In this document: in pieces, positions 9,434 to 17,857 of the stretch | Layout of the letters: every line of letters starts with the position of its first letter | Numbering within the stretch: position 1 is the first letter of the stretch | Origin: Arsukibacterium sp. UBA3155 | GTDB taxonomy: Bacteria > Pseudomonadota > Gammaproteobacteria > Enterobacterales > Alteromonadaceae | Direction of reading: 5' to 3' | DNA length: 64,000 nucleotides | Assembly (NCBI GenBank): GCA_002364615.1 | Contig: DEYP01000028.1 | Coordinates: 187,645 to 251,644, forward strand | Notes under the pieces: model-generated | Databases searched by the model: none | Told to the model about the DNA's origin: nothing | The model's input: only the letters and a program-made list of their open reading frames with translations | Program-made: the position numbers and the translations under genes

Positions 9434-11372
9434 CGCGCTGGTTCTTTGTTTAAGCAGCACACAGCTGCAGGCCCAACAGGTGCCAAGCCTGGAAGAACTG
9501 CTTAAACAGCCTACCGCAACAGATCCAACCCGGATTGAGGTGTCAACTTCAGCGCGTCATGCTCAAAGTGCCGGTAAGTCGGCGCAAGTCACCCATATTG
9601 TAACCGATGAAGATATCAGACGGTTCAGCCTGAGAAATCTGATTGAAATACTCAGCTTCTTCCCGGGACTGTACGTTAGTTCTGACACCAGCTACGGCTA
9701 TCTGAGTGCCCGCGGTATTGGCCGGCCCGGCGACTATAATGCAAGGGTTCTGCTGCTGGTTGATGGCACCAGAGTCAATGACAATATTTATGATGCTGGC
9801 ATGATCGGCAATAATTTTTATATCGATCCGCAACTGATTGATCGGGTTGAATACAGTCCGGGCAGCGGTTCAGCATTATATGGCAATAACGCGTTTCTGG
9901 GCGTGGTCAATGTGATAACTAAACGTGGCAATAAACTGCAAGGTGGTCAGTTAGCCCTGGCTGCCAGCCAACGCGATCAGCTTGACCTGTCACTTTCCTA
10001 TGGCCTTCGCCATGCCAGTGGCCATGAAGGCTGGGTGTCGCTCAGCCGCAGCGAGCAGGACGATATTGCTTTTGCCGATATCAATGCACCTGAGCCTGTG
10101 TTGTCGCAGCAAACCCTGAATAACGATCTTAACCATAAACTGGCTGCCAGCTATCGCTATCGCCGGCTGCAAGTGCAGATGGCGGGCGTGTCACGCTCCA
10201 GGGAAGAGCCCGTAGCGCTGGTAGCGGATCCTAACAGAAGCGACATTTTTAAAATAAAGAACCGTAATTATTTTATTTCGCTGCAGCATGGCCATAGCCT
10301 GAGCGATCAGGTTGAGTTGTACACCCATTTATCAACCAATGGCTTCGACATTACCACTTTTACGCCTTTTATTTTTCCTACCGGCGAGATTCGCCGCTAC
10401 CACTTTGATGTTACCGGCAGATGGACTAACCTCGATTTACGCTTAAGCTATACGCCAGAACCGTCTCATCATTTGCTGTTTGGGATTGATGGCCAGCACG
10501 ATCAGCATCAGAGTTATCAATTTAGTATTGATGATGTTATTCCGGTGCTTGGCGTCAGCAGTAAAAACAACCGAATTGGGCTTTATCTGCAGCATGGCTG
10601 GCAGTTTAATGATAATCATAAATTTATCAGTGGTTTTCGCTACGACTATACCGAACAGAATGTTCGTGAATTCAGCCCTAAGCTTGGTTGGATATGGCAG
10701 CTGACTAATCAGCAGAGCATCAGACTCAGTTATGGTACGGCATTTCGCGCGCCCAACGAATATGAGCGGGAAAGTAATATCTATAACGAGCTGCCTGTGC
10801 CTGAGTCGGAGTTAATCAACACGCTGGAGGCGAACTGGCAAGCTCAGCTTGCGCATAGCTGGTCGGTTAGCGCCACCGTATATCATTCTAAGGTACGCAA
10901 CCTGATCACCGGTAATTATGGTGCAAGCGCCATAGTGCAATTTTTTAATGACCGCGCCGTCGAAGCCTATGGTTTTGAAACAACAGCCACCAAAACCTGG
11001 CAAAGCGGCGCAACGTTGCAGCTGTCTGCCAGCACCCAGCGTGCCCGCTATAAAAACGACCAGATGGGCTTAACTAACTCGCCGGAACATTTGTTTAAAA
11101 CCCAGTACAGCCAACCGCTCTGGCATGACGATCTTCATCTGAACTGGCACTTGTTTGCAACATCAGCACGAACCAGCCCCCGCGGCCAAATGCCCGGCTA
11201 TGCCCGGCACGATCTGTTGTTATCCTGGCAGCTCAACCCCAAATTACATATTGTGCTGGGTTTGAAAAATGTATTTGATAAAACATACGTCGACGCCCCG
11301 CTACCAACAGGGCTGCCGCTGCAACAGCCCGAACGCAGTGCTGAATTGTCCATTAACTGGAATTTCCTGTAA
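9405..11372 (+). CDS. TonB-dependent outer-membrane receptor
   Basis: A 655-residue receptor with a signal peptide (residues 1-24, ending LQAQ), a plug domain (about 45-165, with RVLLLVDGTRVND and GSGSALYGNNAFLGVVNVIT) and a C-terminal beta-barrel ending in an aromatic-rich strand (SINWNFL). The ATG at 9405 gives the signal peptide directly at the start and is preceded by GGGCGGGG; it overlaps the diguanylate cyclase gene. Its stop overlaps the next start (TAATG). The size is that of vitamin B12, colicin-I or small siderophore receptors. The ligand is unknown. Confidence 0.9.
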   Translation: MVIRYTVLLNALVLCLSSTQLQAQQVPSLEELLKQPTATDPTRIEVSTSARHAQSAGKSAQVTHIVTDEDIRRFSLRNLIEILSFFPGLYVSSDTSYGYLSARGIGRPGDYNARVLLLVDGTRVNDNIYDAGMIGNNFYIDPQLIDRVEYSPGSGSALYGNNAFLGVVNVITKRGNKLQGGQLALAASQRDQLDLSLSYGLRHASGHEGWVSLSRSEQDDIAFADINAPEPVLSQQTLNNDLNHKLAASYRYRRLQVQMAGVSRSREEPVALVADPNRSDIFKIKNRNYFISLQHGHSLSDQVELYTHLSTNGFDITTFTPFIFPTGEIRRYHFDVTGRWTNLDLRLSYTPEPSHHLLFGIDGQHDQHQSYQFSIDDVIPVLGVSSKNNRIGLYLQHGWQFNDNHKFISGFRYDYTEQNVREFSPKLGWIWQLTNQQSIRLSYGTAFRAPNEYERESNIYNELPVPESELINTLEANWQAQLAHSWSVSATVYHSKVRNLITGNYGASAIVQFFNDRAVEAYGFETTATKTWQSGATLQLSASTQRARYKNDQMGLTNSPEHLFKTQYSQPLWHDDLHLNWHLFATSARTSPRGQMPGYARHDLLLSWQLNPKLHIVLGLKNVFDKTYVDAPLPTGLPLQQPERSAELSINWNFL

Positions 11373-11866
11373 TGCGCAGGTTGTTGACGGTACTTATCGG
11401 GGCGACGCTCATTTTCTTTATGTCGCCGGTCCGGGCTCAGCCGGCACAGGCATCATTAAAAGCAGCGTTGTTATTCCGGTTTGTGCAATACAGTGAATGG
11501 TCAGATAAACCGCCGGCACAGCAAAACTATTGCATCGCCCAGGATGCCGGGGTTTTTAATGCGCTAACCAGCATTTTGCCACAAAATACTCAGGCTTCAT
11601 TGATAACTGCAGCTAATCAGGCGGCAACATGCACTGTTTTGTATTTAAACGCAGAACTCGCCTCAAAACCAGAGTGGTCACAATTACTGCAAACGACGGG
11701 GCGTCTTACCGTAGTAGAAGGTGCAGAGTTATTTCGGCAGGGTGCCATGTTTGGCTTGATCGCCGAACCAAACCGGATATCGTTCCGGGTTAATCTGACA
11801 TTAGCACGGCAACAGGGCTTTCATCTTAGTGCGCAGATGCTGAAGCTGGCGAAAGAAATTCATTAA
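11372..11866 (+). CDS. YfiR family (DUF4154) periplasmic protein
   Basis: A 164-residue protein with a signal peptide (about 1-22) and the DUF4154/YfiR fold signature: KAALLFRFVQYSEW near the mature N-terminus, the central TCTVLYL strand, and the C-terminal ISFRVNLTLARQQGFHLSA. Two cysteines (about 54 and 87) could form the disulfide known from YfiR. YfiR represses the cyclase YfiN from the periplasm. Here it is translationally coupled to a TonB receptor and a DgcN-like cyclase, so it probably regulates that cyclase. It is not close enough to P. aeruginosa YfiR for me to assign the name. Confidence 0.87.
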   Translation: MRRLLTVLIGATLIFFMSPVRAQPAQASLKAALLFRFVQYSEWSDKPPAQQNYCIAQDAGVFNALTSILPQNTQASLITAANQAATCTVLYLNAELASKPEWSQLLQTTGRLTVVEGAELFRQGAMFGLIAEPNRISFRVNLTLARQQGFHLSAQMLKLAKEIH

Positions 11867-11979
11867 TCCAGCGCGCAAAACTCATTATTTTTCTGTTTTT
11901 TTCCTTTTTCGAAAACATTGTCTGCTAATGTCAACTAAGCTTAATCGTCAATAATAAATATGAAGAACGAGCCTAGAAA

Positions 11980-12951
11980 TTGGAATTCATTCAGGAATTG
12001 CTTAATGGCGATTTTATGCCGCACGGCCATTGTTTGTTATGGCGCACCGACCTCCTGATCCTGCATGTGGGTGGCGACCTTCTCACCTTTATTGCTTACA
12101 TGCTGATCCCCATTGCCTTGATTCGGCTGGTACGGGCAAGAGATGACTTACGCTTTGACTGGATGTTTTTAATGTTTGCCGGCTTTATTTTTTTCTGCGG
12201 CGCCACTCACTTACTCGGCGTCATTAATATTTGGCATGGTTATTACTATATTCATGGCATCATTAAATCTGCCACAGGTCTTATTTCAATTGCTACCGCC
12301 ATTTTACTCTGGTATCTGTTACCGCAGGTCATAAGTATTCCCAGCAAGCGCAATATGCAGCAGAAAATTACCGAACTTACCCAGGCTGAAAAACAACTTG
12401 CAGAATCGAATCAACGCTTGGAAACCGAGGTAAAAAAGCGCACAGCGCAACTGGAAAAAATGGCGACTACAGATGAATTGACCGACTTAATTAACCGCCG
12501 CGAAACCATGCGGGTACTGGACATCGAAATATCACGTGCCACCCGTCAACTGGCACCACTTAGCATTATGATGCTGGACCTGGACGAATTTAAAGCGGTT
12601 AACGACACCTTTGGCCATCACGTTGGCGATCAAACATTAAAAGTTGCCGCAGAATGTTGTCAGCAGCAGCTTAGAAAAACAGATTATGTTGGAAGAATTG
12701 GCGGCGAAGAGTTTTTAATTATCCTTCCCGATACAGCTATTGACAGCGCAGCCGAGTTAGCCGAGCGGATCCGTATCTCGCTGCAACAATATACCTCAGC
12801 GCAAAAAAATATTCCGCTGTGTACTGCCAGCATCGGCGTGGCTCAGTGCCGGAAAAACGATAGCTCCGTTAGCCTCATGCAACATGCTGATGACGCACTT
12901 TATAAAGCAAAAACATCGGGGCGAAACCGGGTGCGGCAGGCCGCAACCTGA
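11980..12951 (+). CDS. Diguanylate cyclase with ethylene-receptor-like 3-TM sensor domain
   Basis: A 323-residue protein: three TM helices (about 27-120), a coiled coil (about 128-157) and a GGDEF domain with GGEEF at about 241-245 and an RKTD inhibitory site. The N-terminus resembles the ethylene-binding domain of plant ETR1 and cyanobacterial Slr1212. Asp33, Tyr40, Pro44, Ile70, Cys73 and His77 keep the exact spacing of ETR1 Asp25, Tyr32, Pro36, Ile62, Cys65 and His69, including the copper ligands in FCGATHL. The start is a TTG; the alternative ATG at 12016 would remove only 12 residues. Ethylene or copper binding is inference. Confidence 0.88.
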   Translation: MEFIQELLNGDFMPHGHCLLWRTDLLILHVGGDLLTFIAYMLIPIALIRLVRARDDLRFDWMFLMFAGFIFFCGATHLLGVINIWHGYYYIHGIIKSATGLISIATAILLWYLLPQVISIPSKRNMQQKITELTQAEKQLAESNQRLETEVKKRTAQLEKMATTDELTDLINRRETMRVLDIEISRATRQLAPLSIMMLDLDEFKAVNDTFGHHVGDQTLKVAAECCQQQLRKTDYVGRIGGEEFLIILPDTAIDSAAELAERIRISLQQYTSAQKNIPLCTASIGVAQCRKNDSSVSLMQHADDALYKAKTSGRNRVRQAAT

Positions 12952-13080
12952 AAAGCCGCCAACTACGGAACAGCAATATGTCAGCAATGGCAGTCGTAAA
13001 CCGCGTTAAAAGTGCCCCGTACAACTGAAAACCTCGTACTAAAATGATACACTTTAGCGACCAGCAAGTATCCGGTAAGA

Positions 13081-13788
13081 ATGATGCGTATAATGTGGTT
13101 GCTGTTTATGTTGTCCTGGCACCTGTGCGCAGAGCCAAAAACACTTAAGGTGGCCGTTAATATCGGTCCGCCATGGGCGTTTTATCAGGAAGGAAAGGGC
13201 ATTACCGGTATAGATGTGGAAATTATCCGGCAGATATTAACTAAAATGGGTTACAGCAGTGAATTTCATCTGCTGGCTTATAATCGTCTGATCAAAGAGT
13301 TTAATGAAGGCAAATTTGATGTTGCCAGTCCTGCTGCATTTCCCTCAGAGAACGGCTATTTAACCACACCCTATTTGCCCTTTGAAGACGTTGTTGTGTC
13401 GCTCAAATATAATAAATTGGACATCAATACGCTGGCCGATTTAAAAGGTAAAAATATTATTGCCTATCAGTTTGCTAACGCTGTGCTAGGTGCTGAGTTT
13501 GCAGAGACGGTAAAGCAGGAAAACTATTTAGAAATTGCCGAACGGGAGCTTCAGCTTAAGTTATTGGTGAATGCCAGAACAGATGTGGTGATTGGCGAAC
13601 GGCGGCTATTAACCCACATTATGCAAAAAAATCACCCTAACATAAGCCTGACAATCCACCCGATATTTATTACCCAACCTTATGGTGCCATTTTCAAGGA
13701 ACAGCAGTTACAGCAGCAGTTTGATCAAGAGCTCGAAAAGCTGCAACAGTCTGGTGTGTATCAAGACATTTTAAACAACTGGCCCTGA
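13081..13788 (+). CDS. Periplasmic solute-binding protein, family 3
   Basis: A 235-residue protein with a short signal peptide (about 1-17) and a PBPb-type fold: LKVAVNIGPPWAF at the start, GIDVEIIRQIL, FDVASPAAF, the LADLKGKNIIAYQ hinge and a C-terminal GVYQDILNNW. The family usually binds amino acids for ABC transporters, but no permease or ATPase gene is adjacent, so it may be an orphan receptor. Orphans of this size are common in Alteromonadales. Two ATG codons start the frame; either is possible. Confidence 0.85.
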   Translation: MMRIMWLLFMLSWHLCAEPKTLKVAVNIGPPWAFYQEGKGITGIDVEIIRQILTKMGYSSEFHLLAYNRLIKEFNEGKFDVASPAAFPSENGYLTTPYLPFEDVVVSLKYNKLDINTLADLKGKNIIAYQFANAVLGAEFAETVKQENYLEIAERELQLKLLVNARTDVVIGERRLLTHIMQKNHPNISLTIHPIFITQPYGAIFKEQQLQQQFDQELEKLQQSGVYQDILNNWP

Positions 13789-13872
13789 TCGAACTGCAGT
13801 GGCTGCGGATTAAATTTAACGGCGCCATGCACGTTTAAAAACAACCATGCATTCCATAAACCCATTTAGCAG

Positions 13873-15180
13873 CTAACGCACCGCGGCCAGTGCGGCCAGG
13901 GTTTGGGTTATTTCCTGCTCGTTGTTAATCAGGCTTGGCGCAAAGCGGGCATAAGACTTCCGGTACGGTGTGCTACTCATAATGATGCCTTTACTGTGCA
14001 TGGCTTTAACCACATCATCCGCAGCCATATCGTTGTAATCAAAACAGACCAGACCTGAAGAGAGCTCGGCATTAAGCGGAGTGTGCAATTTAACCCCTTT
14101 CAGCTGACTGAGGCCCTGCTTCGTCAGGCTGTTTAACTGATGAATGCGCTGCTGGACGTTAGCTTTACCTAATTGTAAGTGCAATTTAAACGCCTCAGGC
14201 AAAGCCCAGCGATGTTCAAACGAGTGAAAACCGCCCGGTGTCATATGCTCACCAATTGGTACCTGGTCATAAGTACTGCCGCCGAGCCAGACGTCATAGG
14301 AACGACTAAAGCTGGGAATAACTGCCGTACATTGTGCCCAGCCCTTATCACTCCCCCACACCACACCCGTACCGCGGGGGCCGAAAATCCATTTATGGGT
14401 ACCGGCAATAAAAAAATCGCAACCCAATGTTGTTACATCCTCATTTTCAATGCCAAAGCCATGGACGCCATCAACACAGAACAAAATTTGATCGGACTCT
14501 GTCCGCTGGTTGTTCAGTGCTTTGAGCATTTCACCAATAGCCCGGATAGGGAGTTTGACACCGGTAGAGGAATGCACCCAGGTAAGGGCGACTACTTTAG
14601 TATTAGCTCCAATCGCTGTTTTTAAGCGGCTGACAATCTCATCAACACTAACCGTTGAGGGGTCATCATACAGGGCAACTTGCCGCACCTTTGCGCCGGT
14701 GCGCTCGGCCCGTAGCTGCAGCGATAAATCGGTTGAGTAATGGTCGTGTACTGTTTGCAGGACTTCATCACCCGGGCGTAACGTCAGCCCGCTGTATACC
14801 AGTGCTAAGCCCATGGTGGTGCTGTCGGTCAGCGCGATTTGAGACGCATCGCCGCCCATGTAGCTGGCTGCGGCAGCAGAGATTTCCTGATCAATCGTCA
14901 TAAAGTGTTCATGCCAGTAATCGGCCGGGTTAACGTCGAAAGCCCGACGATGTCGATCAATGGCATCCGCTACCGGTTTAGGATGGGATGCCAGGAGAAA
15001 TGTCGCCAGATGAATATAATCATGGCTTAGCGCAAACAGCTTACGCAACCCTTGCCAGTCTGCAGTTTTGACCACAACATTGTTGCTTTGCTCCGAACCC
15101 GCCTGCAGCAAAGCAGGAAAAGACAGCATGCTACTGCCCACAACCAAAGTAGATTTACTCAAAAACTCCCTGCGTTTCAT
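13873..15180 (-). CDS. Class V aminotransferase-fold PLP enzyme with Tat-like signal
   Basis: A 435-residue protein. The N-terminus KRREFLSKSTLVVGSSMLSF is a likely twin-arginine signal. The body is a fold-type I, class V PLP enzyme: LTDSTTMGL (phosphate-binding region), LTWVHSSTGV, FCVDGVHGFG (Asp for the pyridine nitrogen, His) and AGTHKWIFGPRGTG (Schiff-base Lys). It resembles the isopenicillin-N-epimerase/cysteine-desulfurase-like group. The reaction is unknown. A periplasmic PLP enzyme would need to be exported with its cofactor, which fits Tat. It appears monocistronic. Confidence 0.86.
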   Translation of the reverse strand: MKRREFLSKSTLVVGSSMLSFPALLQAGSEQSNNVVVKTADWQGLRKLFALSHDYIHLATFLLASHPKPVADAIDRHRRAFDVNPADYWHEHFMTIDQEISAAAASYMGGDASQIALTDSTTMGLALVYSGLTLRPGDEVLQTVHDHYSTDLSLQLRAERTGAKVRQVALYDDPSTVSVDEIVSRLKTAIGANTKVVALTWVHSSTGVKLPIRAIGEMLKALNNQRTESDQILFCVDGVHGFGIENEDVTTLGCDFFIAGTHKWIFGPRGTGVVWGSDKGWAQCTAVIPSFSRSYDVWLGGSTYDQVPIGEHMTPGGFHSFEHRWALPEAFKLHLQLGKANVQQRIHQLNSLTKQGLSQLKGVKLHTPLNAELSSGLVCFDYNDMAADDVVKAMHSKGIIMSSTPYRKSYARFAPSLINNEQEITQTLAALAAVR

Positions 15181-15521
15181 CTCAATCTTCCTGATTAAAT
15201 TTTAAACAGTTTAGTTGAAGATTTTGAAAACTGTTAGCGGGCCACCGGATGGCTTATGTTCAAGCCAGACATCGAACAGCACCGCATACAATGCTTTGGC
15301 AACCAATTTAAATTAATTTATTTAATTAAAAGTTGCTAACTTCTGAAATTGTACAATATTTAATCAGCAAGGGTAATAAATGGTTCACTTTCCGTCGTAG
15401 CAGAGCAGGCTTGTTGCTAAGCCTCAGATAGTGGTCAATAAAAACCCTTTCAGATCCCTTTCAATCCTCCCCTTTTAATAGTTGCTGAAGTTTTGGTATG
15501 AAAACAGCGTAAGGAAAGATA
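15181..15521. other. 341-bp A/T-rich intergenic region between divergent genes
   Basis: No gene found. The centre (about 15300-15370) is strongly A/T-rich with TTTAAATTAATTTATTTAAT-like sequence, so promoters for both flanking genes are likely here, but no single -35/-10 pair stands out. A good ribosome site (AAGGAAAG) lies just before the 15522 start. Confidence 0.6.
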
Positions 15522-16031
15522 ATGAGCCAAAGTCAGATTGAAGATGTCGTAAGCACTTTACTCAGTGCCCCGGTAAAAGCAGCAACATACGCCAATCGTG
15601 AACAAATGTATATTTGGCGAGATTACTTAAAAACTATAGAAGCTGTAATAGGAACTGTCACAGATCCTGCTCAGAAAGTTGCATTGATCAGTCAGTACAT
15701 GAGCATGGCGCCGACATGGAAAGTCGCGGCTCAAATAGATGTGGGGATTACAATGCGCATTGCCTCAATTTCTAAGACAACGGTAGGTGGTTCGTTAGGC
15801 ATCGCGGTCGGTTTAGTGCAAACAGCAGGTCAATTCTCATCAGAGAAATCCACTTCAACTGAAAGTTTACTTACAGCGCGAGCGCTTTATTCACTTTCAA
15901 ATGATAACGAAATACAACTTGAAAATTTCTTGAGTAGCTTGGGGATAGATCTGGCACAGCCGGATCAAGTGGCAACAGCAGTTGGCAAGTTGGAAAGTAT
16001 TACAGCTCAAGTCCATACAGCCTCTCAGTAA
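15522..16031 (+). CDS. Unknown protein, first gene of a three-gene cassette (DUF2589-like?)
   Basis: A 169-residue protein of no family I can name. It has an amphipathic N-terminal helical part (about 4-60), a beta-rich middle (about 67-126) and a helical C-terminus, with no signal peptide. The middle (AQIDVGITMRIASI, GGSLGI, SSEKSTSTESLLTARALYSL) appears to match residues 34-79 of the third cassette protein. The N-terminal SAPVKAATYANREQMY segment and the Ser/Thr-rich stretch before a strand recall DUF2589 proteins, but this is from memory and unverified. The ribosome site is AAGGAAAG. Base composition is visibly more A/T-rich than flanking housekeeping genes. Confidence 0.75.
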   Translation: MSQSQIEDVVSTLLSAPVKAATYANREQMYIWRDYLKTIEAVIGTVTDPAQKVALISQYMSMAPTWKVAAQIDVGITMRIASISKTTVGGSLGIAVGLVQTAGQFSSEKSTSTESLLTARALYSLSNDNEIQLENFLSSLGIDLAQPDQVATAVGKLESITAQVHTASQ

Positions 16032-16052
16032 AATAACAAATGGATTTGATAT

Positions 16053-16643
16053 ATGGATAATCTGAATTCAGAGCAAAAAAATAAAGTGCACGAAGTGCTT
16101 GTTGCATTGCAAAAATCATTATCTCGCGTCAGTAGAGCCTCTGCCGATAAAAAAAAGGGCGATGCATATGCCCTTATTACTGGCGATGTTAATTTCTCTA
16201 TTACACTAAAATGCGATTTAGAAGATGGTCACAATTTAACCCTTCATAAAGATGGCGCTATTGAACTTCACCTTGATGGCTCTATAGCAACTGATATAGA
16301 TGTGCAAGATGTCTTGGCCGACTCAGGCCCCCAAGACACGCAAAACGCCAACCCAGGCACTACTGAAAAAGACAACAACAATCCGGCTACATCTACTTCA
16401 GCTGAGGAAACTTTATACACAGATCTTCATAAGCTATCTCCTGAAAAACTTAATGCAACGTTAGAGAAAATTGAATCCGAGCTTGAGAAAAAGCCTGCCG
16501 GTTTGAAAAGTACTGCAATCAATGCACTGCTCAATGCGCTAATAAACATAATCAAGAACAATGCGCTTAGTCCTGCTGGAGCGCCAGCTGCTGCAGAAAC
16601 ACAAGCAATAAAACCAATTAAAAGAAAAACAAGCCGAAAATAA
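16053..16643 (+). CDS. Unknown protein, second gene of the cassette
   Basis: A 196-residue protein, no recognised family. It has an N-terminal helix (about 5-35), a short beta-rich part (about 44-85, DVNFSITLKCDLEDGHNLTL and AIELHLDGSIATDIDV), a low-complexity Asn/Thr/Glu linker (about 95-125), a second helical part (about 128-175) and a Lys/Arg-rich tail (KPIKRKTSRK). The tail suggests contact with nucleic acid or an acidic membrane. The gene is 21 bases after the first cassette gene and 21 before the third, so the three are probably one transcript. No signal peptide or catalytic motif is visible. Confidence 0.72.
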   Translation: MDNLNSEQKNKVHEVLVALQKSLSRVSRASADKKKGDAYALITGDVNFSITLKCDLEDGHNLTLHKDGAIELHLDGSIATDIDVQDVLADSGPQDTQNANPGTTEKDNNNPATSTSAEETLYTDLHKLSPEKLNATLEKIESELEKKPAGLKSTAINALLNALINIIKNNALSPAGAPAAAETQAIKPIKRKTSRK

Positions 16644-16664
16644 CCAGCAAGTGACGGAGGATAA

Positions 16665-16922
16665 ATGTCAGGAAAAGCAGAGATACCAGCAGGTTCAGCT
16701 GAGAAAGTATTTATTGAGTCAATCAAAAGAGTTAAGCAGTTAGGTGCCGATAACAAAATCAACGCTGCCGTAGACCTGGGCGTAACGTTCAGCTCAGTGA
16801 TGATTGATGAAAAGGGTGGTCTACTTGCGTTATTCAAGGGAAAAAGTAGCAATCATCAATCTATAGAGCTGAAGCTTGCAACGCGTATTTATCTTGAGGC
16901 ATCACCTGACTCAGCAAAGTAG
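16665..16922 (+). CDS. Unknown small protein, third gene of the cassette
   Basis: An 85-residue protein with a good ribosome site (GACGGAGG). It has an amphipathic helix (about 11-27) followed by a beta-rich part (about 34-79): AAVDLGVTFSSVMI, GGLLAL, and SSNHQSIELKLATRIYLE. This order and spacing resemble the middle of the first cassette protein, so the two probably share a module. The layout (helix, strand, Gly turn, basic/Ser stretch, final amphipathic strand) also recalls Trypco2-type small proteins; that comparison is unverified. No catalytic residues are apparent. Confidence 0.7.
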   Translation: MSGKAEIPAGSAEKVFIESIKRVKQLGADNKINAAVDLGVTFSSVMIDEKGGLLALFKGKSSNHQSIELKLATRIYLEASPDSAK

Positions 16923-17031
16923 TCAAAGTTAAAGCACCTGAATTTTTGTTACAAAAAACGATTTACTAATGAGGGGCAGTTGTGTTTCTAAATTAGAGAG
17001 GAATGCTTAGTAAGCATAAAAAATTAAGCTT

Positions 17032-17118
17032 TGGTGCCTAGGGTCGGACTCGAACCGACACGGAGTTTCCCCCGGCGGATTTTGAATCCGCTGCGTCTAC
17101 CGATTTCGCCACCCAGGC
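17032..17118 (-). tRNA. tRNA-Leu (anticodon CAA)
   Basis: The reverse strand folds as a class II tRNA of 87 nt including an encoded CCA. The acceptor arms GCCTGGG and CCTAGGC pair with one G-U. The anticodon stem GCGGA/TCCGC holds the loop TTCAAAA, giving anticodon CAA (reads UUG). The long variable arm and the TTCGAGT T-loop are present. It lies 110 bases from the three-gene unknown cassette, with its 3' end facing the cassette. Confidence 0.95.
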
Positions 17119-17311
17119 ACTGAGGGAGTTTTTGAAGTAAACGCCTGCATTATACGGTGCTGCTAAAGCTTGGCAAGTGCTTTTATGACACTTTGTTTTA
17201 ATTAACTTTTAAATGCACAAAATTGCAGCAGTGCTGAAAAAAGCCGAACCTGGCATCGCAAAAAAATACGACCATGTTAAACTTGCCGCAGTTTACTGAC
17301 AGGACTTTACT

Positions 17312-17827
17312 ATGCTTGCCAATGCGCTAGCGAATGCCCCCCGTGCCGGTTTTGCCCGGCGTTTAGCGGCAATGATTTACGATATTCTGGTACTGGCGGC
17401 TCTGGTGATGCTAGCCGCTGGTGTTGCAATGTTATTGGTACAGGTCTTAGCCTGGAGCGCACTGGTAAACCTGAGTGGTTACAGCGATATCGCTGATTAT
17501 TTAAATACCGGGTGGCGTCGCTGGTTGTATTTTGTCTATCTGCTGGCGGTAGTTTTGGGTTTTTATGTGTATTTCTGGTGTAAAGCCGGCCAGACCCTTG
17601 GCATGCGCGCCTGGCGATTGGTGGTGGTAAAACAAAATGGTCTGCCATTAACACCATTGCAGGCACTGGCCCGGGCTTTACTGGCCTTATTTGGGGCAGG
17701 TAACTTCTGGCTGTGGCTACGCTGGGGTAAAGGCCTGACATTGCAAGACCAGCTTACCGCCAGCCAGATGGTGGTTATTACCAAAGAACACAGCAAAAGC
17801 CTGAATGTGCATCAGCGTGCCGGCTGA
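17312..17827 (+). CDS. RDD family membrane protein
   Basis: A 171-residue protein with about three TM segments. The RDD signature is visible: FARRLAAMIYDILVLA at residues 11-26 (Arg and Asp of TM1) and the later GQTLGMRAWRLVVV loop, followed by LQDQLTASQMVV near the end, where a second Asp lies. RDD proteins are membrane proteins, some reported as cation/proton antiporters; the function here is unknown. It is convergent with lptG, with a long perfect hairpin overlapping its stop. Confidence 0.9.
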   Translation: MLANALANAPRAGFARRLAAMIYDILVLAALVMLAAGVAMLLVQVLAWSALVNLSGYSDIADYLNTGWRRWLYFVYLLAVVLGFYVYFWCKAGQTLGMRAWRLVVVKQNGLPLTPLQALARALLALFGAGNFWLWLRWGKGLTLQDQLTASQMVVITKEHSKSLNVHQRAG

Positions 17828-17833
17828 TGCACA
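17806..17833. terminator. Perfect 11-bp hairpin between convergent genes (possible terminator)
   Basis: TGTGCATCAGC, a 6-base loop, then GCTGATGCACA. It overlaps the RDD stop codon and lies before the convergent lptG end. There is no T-run on either strand, so it is not a textbook intrinsic terminator; it may serve as an mRNA 3' end barrier. Confidence 0.5.
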
Positions 17834-17857
17834 AAATTAAAGACTATACGCTGCGGG

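Noticed and set aside
14179-14625. 148-codon open frame on the plus strand inside the PLP-enzyme gene
   Set aside because: It is antisense to a strongly supported enzyme gene, without a ribosome site or recognisable motifs.
17032-17118. tRNA-Leu as an attachment site for a genomic island including 15522-16922
   Set aside because: No integrase is present and no repeat of the tRNA 3' end was found elsewhere in the window, so an island with defined ends cannot be supported.
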